From positions 1 to 44,622 of the forward strand of contig USAI01000007.1 of NCBI GenBank assembly GCA_900552675.1: a stretch of 44,622 nt of DNA, written 5' to 3'. This stretch comes from an uncultured Prevotella sp. (GTDB lineage: Bacteria > Bacteroidota > Bacteroidia > Bacteroidales > Bacteroidaceae). This document shows positions 18,691-27,301 of this stretch, in pieces (position 1 is the stretch's first letter; every line of letters begins with the position of its first letter). Below the pieces are notes generated by a model. The model saw only the letters and a list, made by a program, of their open reading frames with translations. It ran no database searches and was not told where the DNA came from. The translations under genes were made by a program, and so were the position numbers.

Positions 18691-20964
18691 ATGAAACGCA
18701 GTATCATATTGGTAGTTTGTGCTATGAGCTGGCTTTTTGTAGCCAATACACACGCAGCCGTCTCTCATCAGCCCCAAAAGCGGGTGCATAATAAGATTGA
18801 TGCATCTGAAGATAAAGAGACGGTTTTTGTTACCTCTCTTATGCAAAAGATGACATTGGCAGAAAAAATAGGTCAGCTGTCGCAATATGTGGGTGGCGAA
18901 CTGTTAACCGGACCTCAAAGCGATGCACTATCCGACTCGCTTTTTGTGCATGGTATGGTGGGTTCTATCCTCAATGTGGGTGGCGTTGAAAAATTGCGAA
19001 AATTGCAGGAAAAGAACATGCAATTATCGCGGTTGAAGATACCTATATTGTTCGCTTTCGATGTTATTCATGGCTATAAAACAATATTTCCTACACCTTT
19101 GGCAGAATCGTGTTCATGGGACTTAAATCTTATGTACGAAACGGCCAAAGCAGCGGCTGTTGAGGCGTCGGCTTCAGGCATACACTGGACCTTTGCTCCG
19201 ATGGTAGACATTGCTCGTGACCCTCGCTGGGGAAGAATCGTTGAGGGTGCTGGCGAAGATACTTATTTGGCATGCAAAATAGCCGATGCCCGCGTGCGAG
19301 GCTTTCAATGGAACCTTGGCGCCCCCAATTCGGTCTATGCTTGCGCAAAGCATTTTGTGGCGTATGGCGCACCGCAAGCTGGTCGCGATTATGCTCCTGT
19401 CGACCTCTCATTATCAACCTTAGCCGAGGTGTATCTGCCTCCGTTTAAGGCATGTGTTGATGCTGGAGTAAAAACATTTATGTCGGCTTTTAACAGTGTT
19501 AATGGCGTACCAGCAACAGGTAATCGCTGGCTGATGACCGATGTTTTGCGCAATAAATGGCAGTTTAATGGTTTTGTGGTAAGTGACTGGAATGCTGTTC
19601 AAGAACTGAAGGCACATGGTGTGGCCGAAACTGATAAAGATGCAGCGCTCTTGGCTTTTAATGCTGGTGTAGATATGAACATGACCGATGGCCTGTATAA
19701 TCGTTGTTTAGAAGAGGCGGTGCACAGAGGCCAAGTTGACATGCAAGCCATTGATGCTGCGGTAGAACGAATATTGCGAGCTAAATATGCACTGGGCCTT
19801 TTCGATAATCCTTATCGTTTTCTTGATGCCAAGCGCGAACGTCGTGAGGTGCGGTCAGCAAACATTACAGCATTGGCCAGAAAGGCAGCGTCGTCGTCAA
19901 TGGTGTTGTTGAAGAACGACCATAATATGCTTCCTTTGTCAAAGCAAACAAAGCGCATTGCGCTCATTGGTCCATTGGCTAATAACCGTTCTGAGGTAAT
20001 GGGCTCGTGGAAGGCTCGTGGCGATGAAAAAGATGTGGTTACTGTGCTCGAGGGCATTAAGAACAAACTGGGCAACAATGTTACCGTTACTTTTGTTCAA
20101 GGGTGCGACTTCTTAAAACCTTCAATGCAAGAGTTTTCGGCAGCCTTTGAAGCTGCACAGCAAAGCGATGTGGTGATAGCTGTTGTTGGTGAGAAAGCTT
20201 TGATGAGTGGCGAGTCGCGTAGTAGGGCCATTCTTCGTTTGCCAGGACAGCAAGAAACGCTACTTGATACGCTGCAAAAAGCGGGTAAACCGCTGGTTGT
20301 TGTGCTGATGAATGGCCGACCGTTGTGCTTAGAAAAGATCGATAAACAAGCCGACGCCTTGCTTGAAGCGTGGTTCCCTGGCACGCAGTGTGGAAATGCT
20401 GTGGCCGACATCCTTTTCGGCGATGTCACTCCTTCGGCTAAACTTACCGCCTCTTTCCCGCTTACTGAGGGGCAAATACCCAATTATTATAACTATAAAC
20501 GCTCTGGCCGACCTGGCGATATGCCATACAGTTCAACGGTGCGCCATATTGATGTGCCCAACAAAAACCTTTATCCCTTTGGCTATGGTTTAAGTTACAC
20601 TTCGTTTGCGTATGGCAAGATGCAATGTGCATCGCAGTTTGATGCTGATGGCGTGCTGCAAGTTGCGGTAGATGTAACTAACAAGGGCAATGTAGATGGC
20701 GAAGAAATTGTGCAACTATATGTAGCCGATAAGGTGGCATCAATGGTGCGCCCCGTAAAAGAGTTGAAGGGTTTTAAAAAGGTATTCATTCCCAAAGGCA
20801 ATACAAAGCATGTAGAGTTTACGCTTCACGCCCGCGACTTAGGTTTCTGGGACAACAATATGCAATATATTGTTGAACCAGGTACCTTTACAGTAATGGT
20901 AGGCGCTAATAGTGAAGACCTACAGCAGCAAGATGTTGTATGGGATGGAAAAGAAAAGCAATAA
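18691..20964 (+). CDS. GH3-family beta-glucosidase-like exo-glycosidase
   Basis: The protein has 757 residues with a signal peptide (about 1-22, ending THA). It shows the standard three-domain GH3 layout: TIM-barrel domain (about 50-370) with DVIHGYKTIFP, FAPMVDIARDPRWGRIVEGAGED and KHFVAYG; nucleophile D299 in FVVSDWNAV; alpha/beta sandwich (about 400-620); and a C-terminal FnIII-like domain (about 665-740). The expected role is release of glucose (or another beta-linked sugar) from the non-reducing end of oligosaccharides in the periplasm. Together with GH16 it is the main argument that the locus targets a beta-glucan. No defects are seen. Confidence 0.93.
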   Translation: MKRSIILVVCAMSWLFVANTHAAVSHQPQKRVHNKIDASEDKETVFVTSLMQKMTLAEKIGQLSQYVGGELLTGPQSDALSDSLFVHGMVGSILNVGGVEKLRKLQEKNMQLSRLKIPILFAFDVIHGYKTIFPTPLAESCSWDLNLMYETAKAAAVEASASGIHWTFAPMVDIARDPRWGRIVEGAGEDTYLACKIADARVRGFQWNLGAPNSVYACAKHFVAYGAPQAGRDYAPVDLSLSTLAEVYLPPFKACVDAGVKTFMSAFNSVNGVPATGNRWLMTDVLRNKWQFNGFVVSDWNAVQELKAHGVAETDKDAALLAFNAGVDMNMTDGLYNRCLEEAVHRGQVDMQAIDAAVERILRAKYALGLFDNPYRFLDAKRERREVRSANITALARKAASSSMVLLKNDHNMLPLSKQTKRIALIGPLANNRSEVMGSWKARGDEKDVVTVLEGIKNKLGNNVTVTFVQGCDFLKPSMQEFSAAFEAAQQSDVVIAVVGEKALMSGESRSRAILRLPGQQETLLDTLQKAGKPLVVVLMNGRPLCLEKIDKQADALLEAWFPGTQCGNAVADILFGDVTPSAKLTASFPLTEGQIPNYYNYKRSGRPGDMPYSSTVRHIDVPNKNLYPFGYGLSYTSFAYGKMQCASQFDADGVLQVAVDVTNKGNVDGEEIVQLYVADKVASMVRPVKELKGFKKVFIPKGNTKHVEFTLHARDLGFWDNNMQYIVEPGTFTVMVGANSEDLQQQDVVWDGKEKQ

Positions 20965-21022
20965 ACGTTAAAAGGAAAGTGGTTTATTAACGAACACCGT
21001 AAACAAATAAACATTAAATGAG

Positions 21023-22180
21023 ATGAAACATATATTAATGGGGCTCATGTTGCTCTTTTCTGTATCGGCTCTAGGCATACAGATAAAGCATGGCCCATGG
21101 ATTAGCGACATGGATAGCACAAGCGTTACTATTTTGTGGGTTACTGATCAGCCAGGATTGTCGTGGGTAGAAATAGCACCCGATTCGGCCGACCATTTCT
21201 ATGGAAAGGCCCGCCCAAGGTATTATGATGTGCTTAATGGGCGAAAAATGCTTAAAGACAGCGTGCACAGAGTGCGTATTGAGGGCTTAAAGCCTAATAC
21301 TAAATATCGCTATCGAGTATTTACGCAGAAGGTGGTCGACTGGCGTTACGACGATTGGGTAACCTTTGGTAGCACTGCTTGTACTGATGTGTGGCGTGGC
21401 AAACCGCACGAATTCACTACTTTCGCATCTGAACCCAAAGAGATAACGTTTTTGGTGCTGAACGATATTCATGAGCGTGCCGCGTTTATGAAAGACTTGT
21501 GTAAAAATGTCGACTTTAATAAAATTGACTTTGTCTTGCTCAATGGCGATATGTCGAACCGATTGAATAGTCAGAAGCACATGATGGAGGCTTATTTAGA
21601 TACGTGTGTACACATGTTTGCAACGCATACGCCGCTGTTCTTCAATCGTGGCAATCATGAGCTTCGTGGCCCGTTTGCTGATTATTTATACCGTTATTTC
21701 CCTACAAATAATGGTAAATATTATCGTTTACAGCATGTGGCTGGCGTCGACTTCTTGTTTGTTGATTCGGGTGAGGATAAGCCTGACGAAGATATTGAAT
21801 ATAGTGGTATCGTGGCTTTTGACCAGTATCGTGTGAAACAGGCGCAATGGTTACGAAGCCTTCGTGAAGAACAAAAGGTGGGTAAGCATCCTTTGGTGGT
21901 TTTCTGTCACATGCCGCCAACATTAGAAAACTGGCATGGCCCATATCACCTACAAGAAACATTGGTGCCCGAATTAAACAAACTAAATGTTTCAGTAATG
22001 CTTTCAGGACATCTTCATGCCGATGGATATCAACAACCTAATGAGGTAATTAATTTCCCCAACTTGGTGAACAGCAACAATACTTATCTTCTTTGCCATA
22101 TTAAAAACGGTAAGATGGATGTGAAGAGTGTAGATGTTAACGGAAAAGTGAAAAAGCAATTCACGTTTCCATTAAAATAA
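21023..22180 (+). CDS. Calcineurin-like (purple acid phosphatase-type) metallophosphoesterase
   Basis: The protein has 385 residues with a signal peptide (about 1-18). A small FnIII-like N-terminal domain (about 22-140, with HRVRIEGLKPNTKYRYRVF) precedes the metallophosphoesterase domain. The five metal-binding motifs are all present: D148-x-H150, G-D176, GN211-H212-E, H296 in CHMPP, and GH330-x-H332. It hydrolyses a phosphoester, substrate unknown, presumably in the periplasm. It is the last gene of the glycan operon: the gap after GH3 is 58 bases and a strong terminator lies 20 bases after its stop. Phosphatases at the end of such loci could remove phosphate substituents from the glycan or be passengers. 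Confidence 0.88.
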   Translation: MKHILMGLMLLFSVSALGIQIKHGPWISDMDSTSVTILWVTDQPGLSWVEIAPDSADHFYGKARPRYYDVLNGRKMLKDSVHRVRIEGLKPNTKYRYRVFTQKVVDWRYDDWVTFGSTACTDVWRGKPHEFTTFASEPKEITFLVLNDIHERAAFMKDLCKNVDFNKIDFVLLNGDMSNRLNSQKHMMEAYLDTCVHMFATHTPLFFNRGNHELRGPFADYLYRYFPTNNGKYYRLQHVAGVDFLFVDSGEDKPDEDIEYSGIVAFDQYRVKQAQWLRSLREEQKVGKHPLVVFCHMPPTLENWHGPYHLQETLVPELNKLNVSVMLSGHLHADGYQQPNEVINFPNLVNSNNTYLLCHIKNGKMDVKSVDVNGKVKKQFTFPLK

Positions 22181-22199
22181 AAATGCCGTAGTGAAAAGT

Positions 22200-22243
22200 G
22201 CCAGTCAGGTTGCTCGGAGCTGAGTAACTTGGCTGGCTTTTTT
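22200..22243 (+). terminator. Strong intrinsic terminator ending the glycan-use operon
   Basis: A 16-bp stem (22200-22215 with 22222-22237, three G-U pairs, no mismatches) with a 6-base loop is followed by TTTTTT. It lies 20 bases after the phosphoesterase stop. Confidence 0.92.
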
Positions 22244-22266
22244 GTATGTAAAAAAGCACAACAGCG

Positions 22267-22286
22267 TTTTGCATATTTATGCAAAA
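22267..22286. repeat. Perfect palindrome in the convergent gap
   Basis: TTTTGCATA and TATGCAAAA pair perfectly around a 2-base centre. A related palindrome with the same TATGCAAAA core lies at 22505-22530, so the two bracket the convergent intergenic region. Confidence 0.65.
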
Positions 22287-22323
22287 TGGAATGGCGTTGT
22301 GAAAGGCAGGGAATTACGGTCTG

Positions 22324-22402
22324 AAAGCATGGGTTTCAGGCTGTAAAACCAAGGGTTTTAGACGGTGAAACCAAGGGTTTTAGGACGTGAAACCCATGCT
22401 TT
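22324..22402. repeat. Nested palindrome cluster
   Basis: Outer arms AAAGCATGGGTTTCA (22324-22338) and TGAAACCCATGCTTT (22388-22402) are perfect 15-bp complements. Inside are two smaller hairpins sharing the sequence AACCAAGGGTTTTAG: TAAAACC/GGTTTTA at 22344-22360 and GAAACC/GGTTTT at 22367-22380. The layout looks like a REP-type interspersed palindromic element. No gene is visible in 22244-22553. Confidence 0.75.
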
Positions 22403-22439
22403 TGCAAATGAGAAGTATCAACTTTGAAAAGTGAAAGAA

Positions 22440-22485
22440 AAGAGTTGCTAATTAGTTTCAATCTGAAACATAATTAACAACTCTT
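22440..22485. terminator. Bidirectional hairpin between convergent genes
   Basis: AAGAGTTG/CAACTCTT, TAATTA/TAATTA and GTTTCA/TGAAAC stack into one long stem with one mismatch, one bulge and a 3-base loop. T-rich sequence follows on both strands, so it could stop transcription from either side. Confidence 0.55.
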
Positions 22486-22504
22486 AAATTAATTTTTGTA
22501 AAGT

Positions 22505-22530
22505 CGGTTTTGTATATTTATGCAAAACCG
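22505..22530 (-). terminator. Palindrome just after the large minus-strand gene
   Basis: CGGTTTTGTATA (22505-22516) pairs with TATGCAAAACCG (22519-22530) with one G-U and a 2-base loop, 23 bases beyond the stop of the minus-strand gene. The sequence after it on the minus strand is only moderately T-rich, so terminator function is tentative. Confidence 0.45.
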
Positions 22531-22553
22531 AGTGTATAAATATTCATTTCGGT

Positions 22554-25500
22554 TTATCTTCTTGCCTTCACGCTCATGTTGCGGCCATCGCTGGTGCTTA
22601 CGCTAATGATGTAAAGACCAGGCTGCAGGGCAGTGCTCAGCACGGTGTGGGGCTGAGTGGTGGTGGCTGTGGCTACAGCTGCACCCGATAGGCTGTGAAC
22701 GTTGATGGTGGCGGTTTGGCCAGCGGCTAAGGCTACGTTGGCGTGTATGCGTCCGGCAGCATCAATGTGTGCTTGTATGCCATCGTTTGCCTTGCTGCCC
22801 ATGATGCTTTGTATGCCGTTGGTTGATGCATCGGGGGCAATGTTCAAGCCTACAATCTCGGTGGGATAACCTTTATAGCGCACGGTGCCCAGCAGCTGTG
22901 CCTTGCCCGTGGTGATGTCGATCTGGAAGAGCTTGCCAGCGGTGTTGAAGCCGTTTTGTACCCAGAACAGGCGGCCCGACTTGCGGTCGAAGGTCATCGA
23001 GTGTAGGGGGCGCACATCGTCAATGCCCAGGTCGCCCACCAGTGTTGATACGCCAGTGGTCTTGTTGATGGTGTACAACTTATAGTCGTTGGCAATGGCG
23101 TAGAGCTTGCCTTCGGGGCTGCATGCCAGTGTTGAGAAGGCGTGGTCGGTATTGGCTACCCAGTCGTTGTCGCCATTCTCCAGGTTCACGGTGCTTATCG
23201 ACTGTTGATTGTCGAACACGCTGAGCGAATACATGGTGTTGGTGGTGTAGTCGTAGGTCATATCAAATACCAAATCCATGGTGCTGGCGCTAAAGGTGGG
23301 CGACCACGAGGTGGTATTGAGTGCTACAAACTGTTGGGGCGCATACACGTTGTTGCCAGTGAAGCCATACAGTTTGTCGCCTACATATTCGCCAGCCTGC
23401 AGCAGGTTGCCATTGGGTCGAACCTCGGTCACGAAGGTAGCCTCTTCAGGCACGTTGGCATGGAAGTCGATGAGGCCCACATAGTCGTATGCATCCCAGC
23501 GGAAGCCCTGCAGGTTTACATCGGTGTAGTTGGGCAGATACGTTGATGCGGTATCATCGGTCAATATTACGTCGCCCTCAAGCTTGGTGTAAGCCTTGAT
23601 GGTGTAGTAGGTTTCGGGCTTCAGTGTTATGGTGCCCACGGTAAAGTCGGCACCTTCGCCCTTCACAAGGTTGCCTTTGTAGGTGGCATTGAGGCTTTGT
23701 CCGTCAGACAGTTCTACCACTACGGGCACGCTGGTAGCGGGTTTCTCACCATAGTTGTGCAGGCGCACTTTCACCTCTACGGCGTCTTGTAGGTTCTTGC
23801 TCTTTACGGGCGAGATGATGCTCTCAACGCCAGTGTCGATATCGGCCTTGCGCTCAATGGCGCCTGATACGGCTGCCAGCGAGGTTTTGTTGCCAGCATA
23901 TACAGCTGCTACCTTATAATGATAGGTGGCGGGATGTGTGGCATCCCATTGCGTGTCGTTGTAGGTGTTGCCTTCAACGCCCTCTTTCAGTAGCACGTCG
24001 GGTGCTCCTTCAGTGTTTTCGGTGCGGTATATGTTATAGGTGGGTGCCTGCAGTGTGGCTACAGGTGTGCCATACTCGCCATTGCTGCCCGGTATTGAGC
24101 AGTAGGCTGAGAGGTTCCAAGCATAGTATCCGTCGTAGGTATAGGCGCTGTTGTCGCTCCATTTCAGGTTGTTTTTGTTTTTCACCTTCGAGTAGTTGGG
24201 ACCTTGTCCTACACAATTGTTATCGACGGCCTGCATACAGTGTACGCCTACCATATAGTTCTCGTTGGCACGCAGCTCAACGGGGTTGGGGAAGTCGACG
24301 GTTACCCATCCTTCTTTACCCTCGGGCACGTTTATTACTACCGAGTCGGCCACCTCATGTTCGGCACGTGTGCCACGCCATACCATGGCTGTATATTTTG
24401 TTCCGTTGCCGTTGAGGTAGGCGCGCATGCGTGTGATGCTCATGCCCACCATGCACGAGTCTTTTAGGTCTTGTGCGGTGTAGGCGTGTGCTACATAGTA
24501 GTCTGTTGCCGAGTAGTCGCCACCCAGGTTGTCGTGGGTTTCAGACTTTCCCCAGCGGCTCCACTGCACCTTTCCTGTGCGTGTTTCGGGCTTTCCCCAT
24601 GTAAGGTTTACGCTCTTGCCATCGGCTGCTGTTGCTGCCTCTACGGTGTGTGGTGCAATGGGGCTTCGGGGTAGGGTGATGTCAAGGTCGGTGATGTCGG
24701 TGGTGGTGTTGAAGGCTTTTTCAACACTGTCGAACAAGGGCGATGAGAAGGTGATGACGTAGTCGGATGCCGAGTAGGCTTGCAGTGCAAAGCTGCCATC
24801 GGCGGCCGTTGTGGTGGTGGTTTGCTCGCCGTTCAGCGTCAGTGTGGCTTTGATGCCAGCCGTGGCGCCCACGCCTTCAAGCTTTATTTGTCCTTTCACG
24901 TTTACCTTGGTCAGTTCGCTCAAGGCGATGGTGGGCTTAGCGGTTTCGTTGGCTGTTACCTGTACGGTGAGGTTACGGGTTTGATATTTGGGAGCCGAAA
25001 CCACCAATTTCTCTTCGCCAGCCTTTACCACATAGAAGCGGAAACTGCCATCGGCATTGGTGGTGGCGCTGAGGTTTTGTGCAGGTATGGTTACGTTAGC
25101 ATCAGCAAGGGGCTTTCCGTTGGTGGTGGTTACCTTGCCTTCTATACAACCAGCGTTGTCGGCGGCCATAATCAGTCGCATTGAGGGCAACGCTTCGGTC
25201 AGGGTGCCATTGCTTGGACGCAACGTTTCGGTATCGACCGTTTCGCCATATATTGAATGGGTGCGTGTGCGGTCGGCCTTGCCTGTTTGGGCTTGCACAT
25301 AGAAGCGGTCGAAATATCCGCCCATACCTACCTGGGCTTCCATCACAACCAGCACCACCAGGTTCTTGCCTGTGTAGGTGTAGGGTGTGGTGAATGGTAT
25401 GTTAATGTCGTTTTGTCCGCCCTTCATGGTAACGGGGCCACTGTATACGGCGGTGAGCATAGAGGCGGGTATCCATCCCTGTGATAGGTCTTCGTCATCG

Positions 25501-26894
25501 GTCTCGCCCATATACACATTAATGGTTTTGGTCATTGATGTGGCTACCGAGAAGCTGTTTTTAAACACCAGTCCTTGCATCTTGCCCACAGCCTGGTACA
25601 GGTCGGCGGGGTAGATAATCATCTCGGTGGCGGTGCTGCTGTTGCGTGTGTCGAAAGGCAGGGCTATGTTGCTATTCGCAACGTTGGCGTTGGGGGCTAC
25701 GTTGATGTCTTTATATTCGGCACCAAAGTGAACTACCTCTCCGCTCAGCTCTTCTTTGCCTTCGCCCGCGGCATTAACGGGTATCACAACATAAGCTGCT
25801 GCGGTGCCCGATGCGGCTGCATCGACATAGCTTGTGGTGGCCACGTTTTCGGCAATGAGGGTGCGGGCCTCGTTTACCACACGGTATATCTTATAGGTAA
25901 GGCCATCGGCTTTAATGAAACCCAAATTGGCACCTGTGGTGGGGGCTGTCCAAGACAGATGGTTTTGTCCGTCAATTACGGTAACGGTTAATTTTTCAAC
26001 CTTGTCAGGAATATCCAAACCCACAAACACGTTCATTGATACTGGCAACGAGCGGCCCTCGTCGGTCTTGGCCACTACGGCATAGGTGTGCTTGCCGTTG
26101 CTTACTGATGTGTCGGTGTATTGTGAGGTGGCGCCTGGTGTTACACCATCGGTCAGTGTGGCAATGAGCTCGCCATCGCGGTATATTTCGGCTTGCACAG
26201 CGCTCAGTTTGCCTTTCACACCGTTGGTCGAGGGGTTGGTCCACTTTATAGTAGTGGTTAAGGCTCCCTCGGCACCTGCTTCAACTTTCAGGGTTGAGGG
26301 CTTCATGGGGCCAAGACCATTGGTAACCTTTACGTCGTCAATGCCTAAGGCATAAGAGTTTACACCCTTATGACGGAAGGCAATGTAGATGGTTTTACCT
26401 ACATAGTCGGCCAGCGACAGGTCGCGTGCTTGTAGCGAAACATCGTCGTAACCGTTTTCAAGGCGTTCAGAGAAGAGCTCTTTTTTGAAGTCGGCGGCCT
26501 CGGTGCCTGTTTCCGACACTAATACGCTGTAGCTTTCTGGCGAGTCTTGGTCTTGTGCGCAGCACTGATACATCAGCTTATAACTGTTGTTTGTAACGGT
26601 GATGGGCTGCAGCACCAGATAGTTGTCTTGTGCGCCATAGGCATCGGCGTTTTCAGGGTTAACGGTGTAGGAAATGGCTATCTGATTACCGTTCAGTGTA
26701 GCCATGCCACGCTTGGCTATTTGCCAGCAGTGGCCGTCGCCATCGGCATCAATCACCTTCCATCCTGCGGGTGGAAACCCTTCGCCTTCGAAGCCTTCGT
26801 TCACGAGGTAGCTCTGTGCCTGTGCTTGTGTAGCAAAGGTCAGGGCGGCAACGGTCAGTGATGACGCGAGAAATGTGTGTAAACCTTTCAGCAT
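22554..26894 (-). CDS. Large secreted multidomain adhesin-like protein with T9SS type A-like C-terminal domain
   Basis: The protein has 1446 residues with a signal peptide ending at QAQAQS (about 1-27). Order of parts: a MAM-like 'choice-of-anchor J'/cleaved-adhesin domain (about 28-190, NEGFEGEGFPPAGWKVIDADGD and a calcium-type DADGDG); FnIII repeats (about 195-390); two carboxypeptidase-regulatory-like domains (IEGKVTTTNGKPLADANV and VNVKGQIKLEGVGA); a second MAM-like/FnIII stretch; a CARDB-like domain (VEVKVRLHNYGEKPATSVP); a propeller-like segment with SPEGKLYAIAND repeats; and a C-terminal tail (LQPGLYIISVSTSDGRNMSVK) typical of T9SS cargo. No protease catalytic domain is visible. It resembles the non-catalytic adhesin part of gingipain/hemagglutinin proteins. 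It is probably surface-attached or released and involved in binding proteins or cells; function is inferred only. Confidence 0.85.
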   Translation of the reverse strand: MLKGLHTFLASSLTVAALTFATQAQAQSYLVNEGFEGEGFPPAGWKVIDADGDGHCWQIAKRGMATLNGNQIAISYTVNPENADAYGAQDNYLVLQPITVTNNSYKLMYQCCAQDQDSPESYSVLVSETGTEAADFKKELFSERLENGYDDVSLQARDLSLADYVGKTIYIAFRHKGVNSYALGIDDVKVTNGLGPMKPSTLKVEAGAEGALTTTIKWTNPSTNGVKGKLSAVQAEIYRDGELIATLTDGVTPGATSQYTDTSVSNGKHTYAVVAKTDEGRSLPVSMNVFVGLDIPDKVEKLTVTVIDGQNHLSWTAPTTGANLGFIKADGLTYKIYRVVNEARTLIAENVATTSYVDAAASGTAAAYVVIPVNAAGEGKEELSGEVVHFGAEYKDINVAPNANVANSNIALPFDTRNSSTATEMIIYPADLYQAVGKMQGLVFKNSFSVATSMTKTINVYMGETDDEDLSQGWIPASMLTAVYSGPVTMKGGQNDINIPFTTPYTYTGKNLVVLVVMEAQVGMGGYFDRFYVQAQTGKADRTRTHSIYGETVDTETLRPSNGTLTEALPSMRLIMAADNAGCIEGKVTTTNGKPLADANVTIPAQNLSATTNADGSFRFYVVKAGEEKLVVSAPKYQTRNLTVQVTANETAKPTIALSELTKVNVKGQIKLEGVGATAGIKATLTLNGEQTTTTTAADGSFALQAYSASDYVITFSSPLFDSVEKAFNTTTDITDLDITLPRSPIAPHTVEAATAADGKSVNLTWGKPETRTGKVQWSRWGKSETHDNLGGDYSATDYYVAHAYTAQDLKDSCMVGMSITRMRAYLNGNGTKYTAMVWRGTRAEHEVADSVVINVPEGKEGWVTVDFPNPVELRANENYMVGVHCMQAVDNNCVGQGPNYSKVKNKNNLKWSDNSAYTYDGYYAWNLSAYCSIPGSNGEYGTPVATLQAPTYNIYRTENTEGAPDVLLKEGVEGNTYNDTQWDATHPATYHYKVAAVYAGNKTSLAAVSGAIERKADIDTGVESIISPVKSKNLQDAVEVKVRLHNYGEKPATSVPVVVELSDGQSLNATYKGNLVKGEGADFTVGTITLKPETYYTIKAYTKLEGDVILTDDTASTYLPNYTDVNLQGFRWDAYDYVGLIDFHANVPEEATFVTEVRPNGNLLQAGEYVGDKLYGFTGNNVYAPQQFVALNTTSWSPTFSASTMDLVFDMTYDYTTNTMYSLSVFDNQQSISTVNLENGDNDWVANTDHAFSTLACSPEGKLYAIANDYKLYTINKTTGVSTLVGDLGIDDVRPLHSMTFDRKSGRLFWVQNGFNTAGKLFQIDITTGKAQLLGTVRYKGYPTEIVGLNIAPDASTNGIQSIMGSKANDGIQAHIDAAGRIHANVALAAGQTATINVHSLSGAAVATATTTQPHTVLSTALQPGLYIISVSTSDGRNMSVKARR

Positions 26895-27006
26895 AGTTAT
26901 AATTATTTATGGTATGTATTTACTGTTTTGGTAGTATTTCTCTTTATTTCTTGTAAGATGATGCTTAAAGAATGTATGAAGCTTACAAAATGTAGCGTTA
27001 TGTGTG

Positions 27007-27037
27007 GCAAAGATAAACATAATATCTGAAAAACAAA
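27007..27037 (-). promoter_or_regulatory. Bacteroidota-type promoter for the large adhesin-like gene
   Basis: On the minus strand TTTG (27034-27037) and TATCTTTGC (27007-27015) are separated by 18 bases, close to the -33/-7 consensus. The predicted 5' leader is about 105 bases. The divergent gap 26895-27301 otherwise holds the promoter of the response-regulator gene and no gene of its own. Confidence 0.65.
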
Positions 27038-27215
27038 TGTTTTTCCTTTCTTTTTTCTACTTTTTGTGCGGATATCCATCGGTTGCGTGACCGTTGTGCT
27101 GAATATAAGCTATGTAGCAAACATAATGTAAAAAAACTTATACTATATATCTCGCTATGCGCTTTATATCAGTAGGTTCTTCTTGTTTGTGTTAAAAATA
27201 TAAATGTATCAAGGC

Positions 27216-27250
27216 TTTGAGCGTGTTACAACTGTTTTTTGTAACTTTGC
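27216..27250 (+). promoter_or_regulatory. Bacteroidota-type promoter for the response-regulator gene
   Basis: TTTG at 27216-27219 and TAACTTTGC at 27242-27250, spaced by 22 bases, fit the -33/-7 pattern and lie about 50 bases before the ATG at 27302. The activator thus appears to use the housekeeping sigma factor. Confidence 0.6.
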
Positions 27251-27301
27251 ATACAGTAATATTGTTCAAAGAACGTTAGCATAAAAAAGACGATACGTAA
27301 G

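Noticed and set aside
22885..26861. Many + strand open frames opposite the large adhesin-like gene
   Set aside because: They are shadows of a GC-rich long gene; none has a signal peptide, domain or plausible start context of its own.
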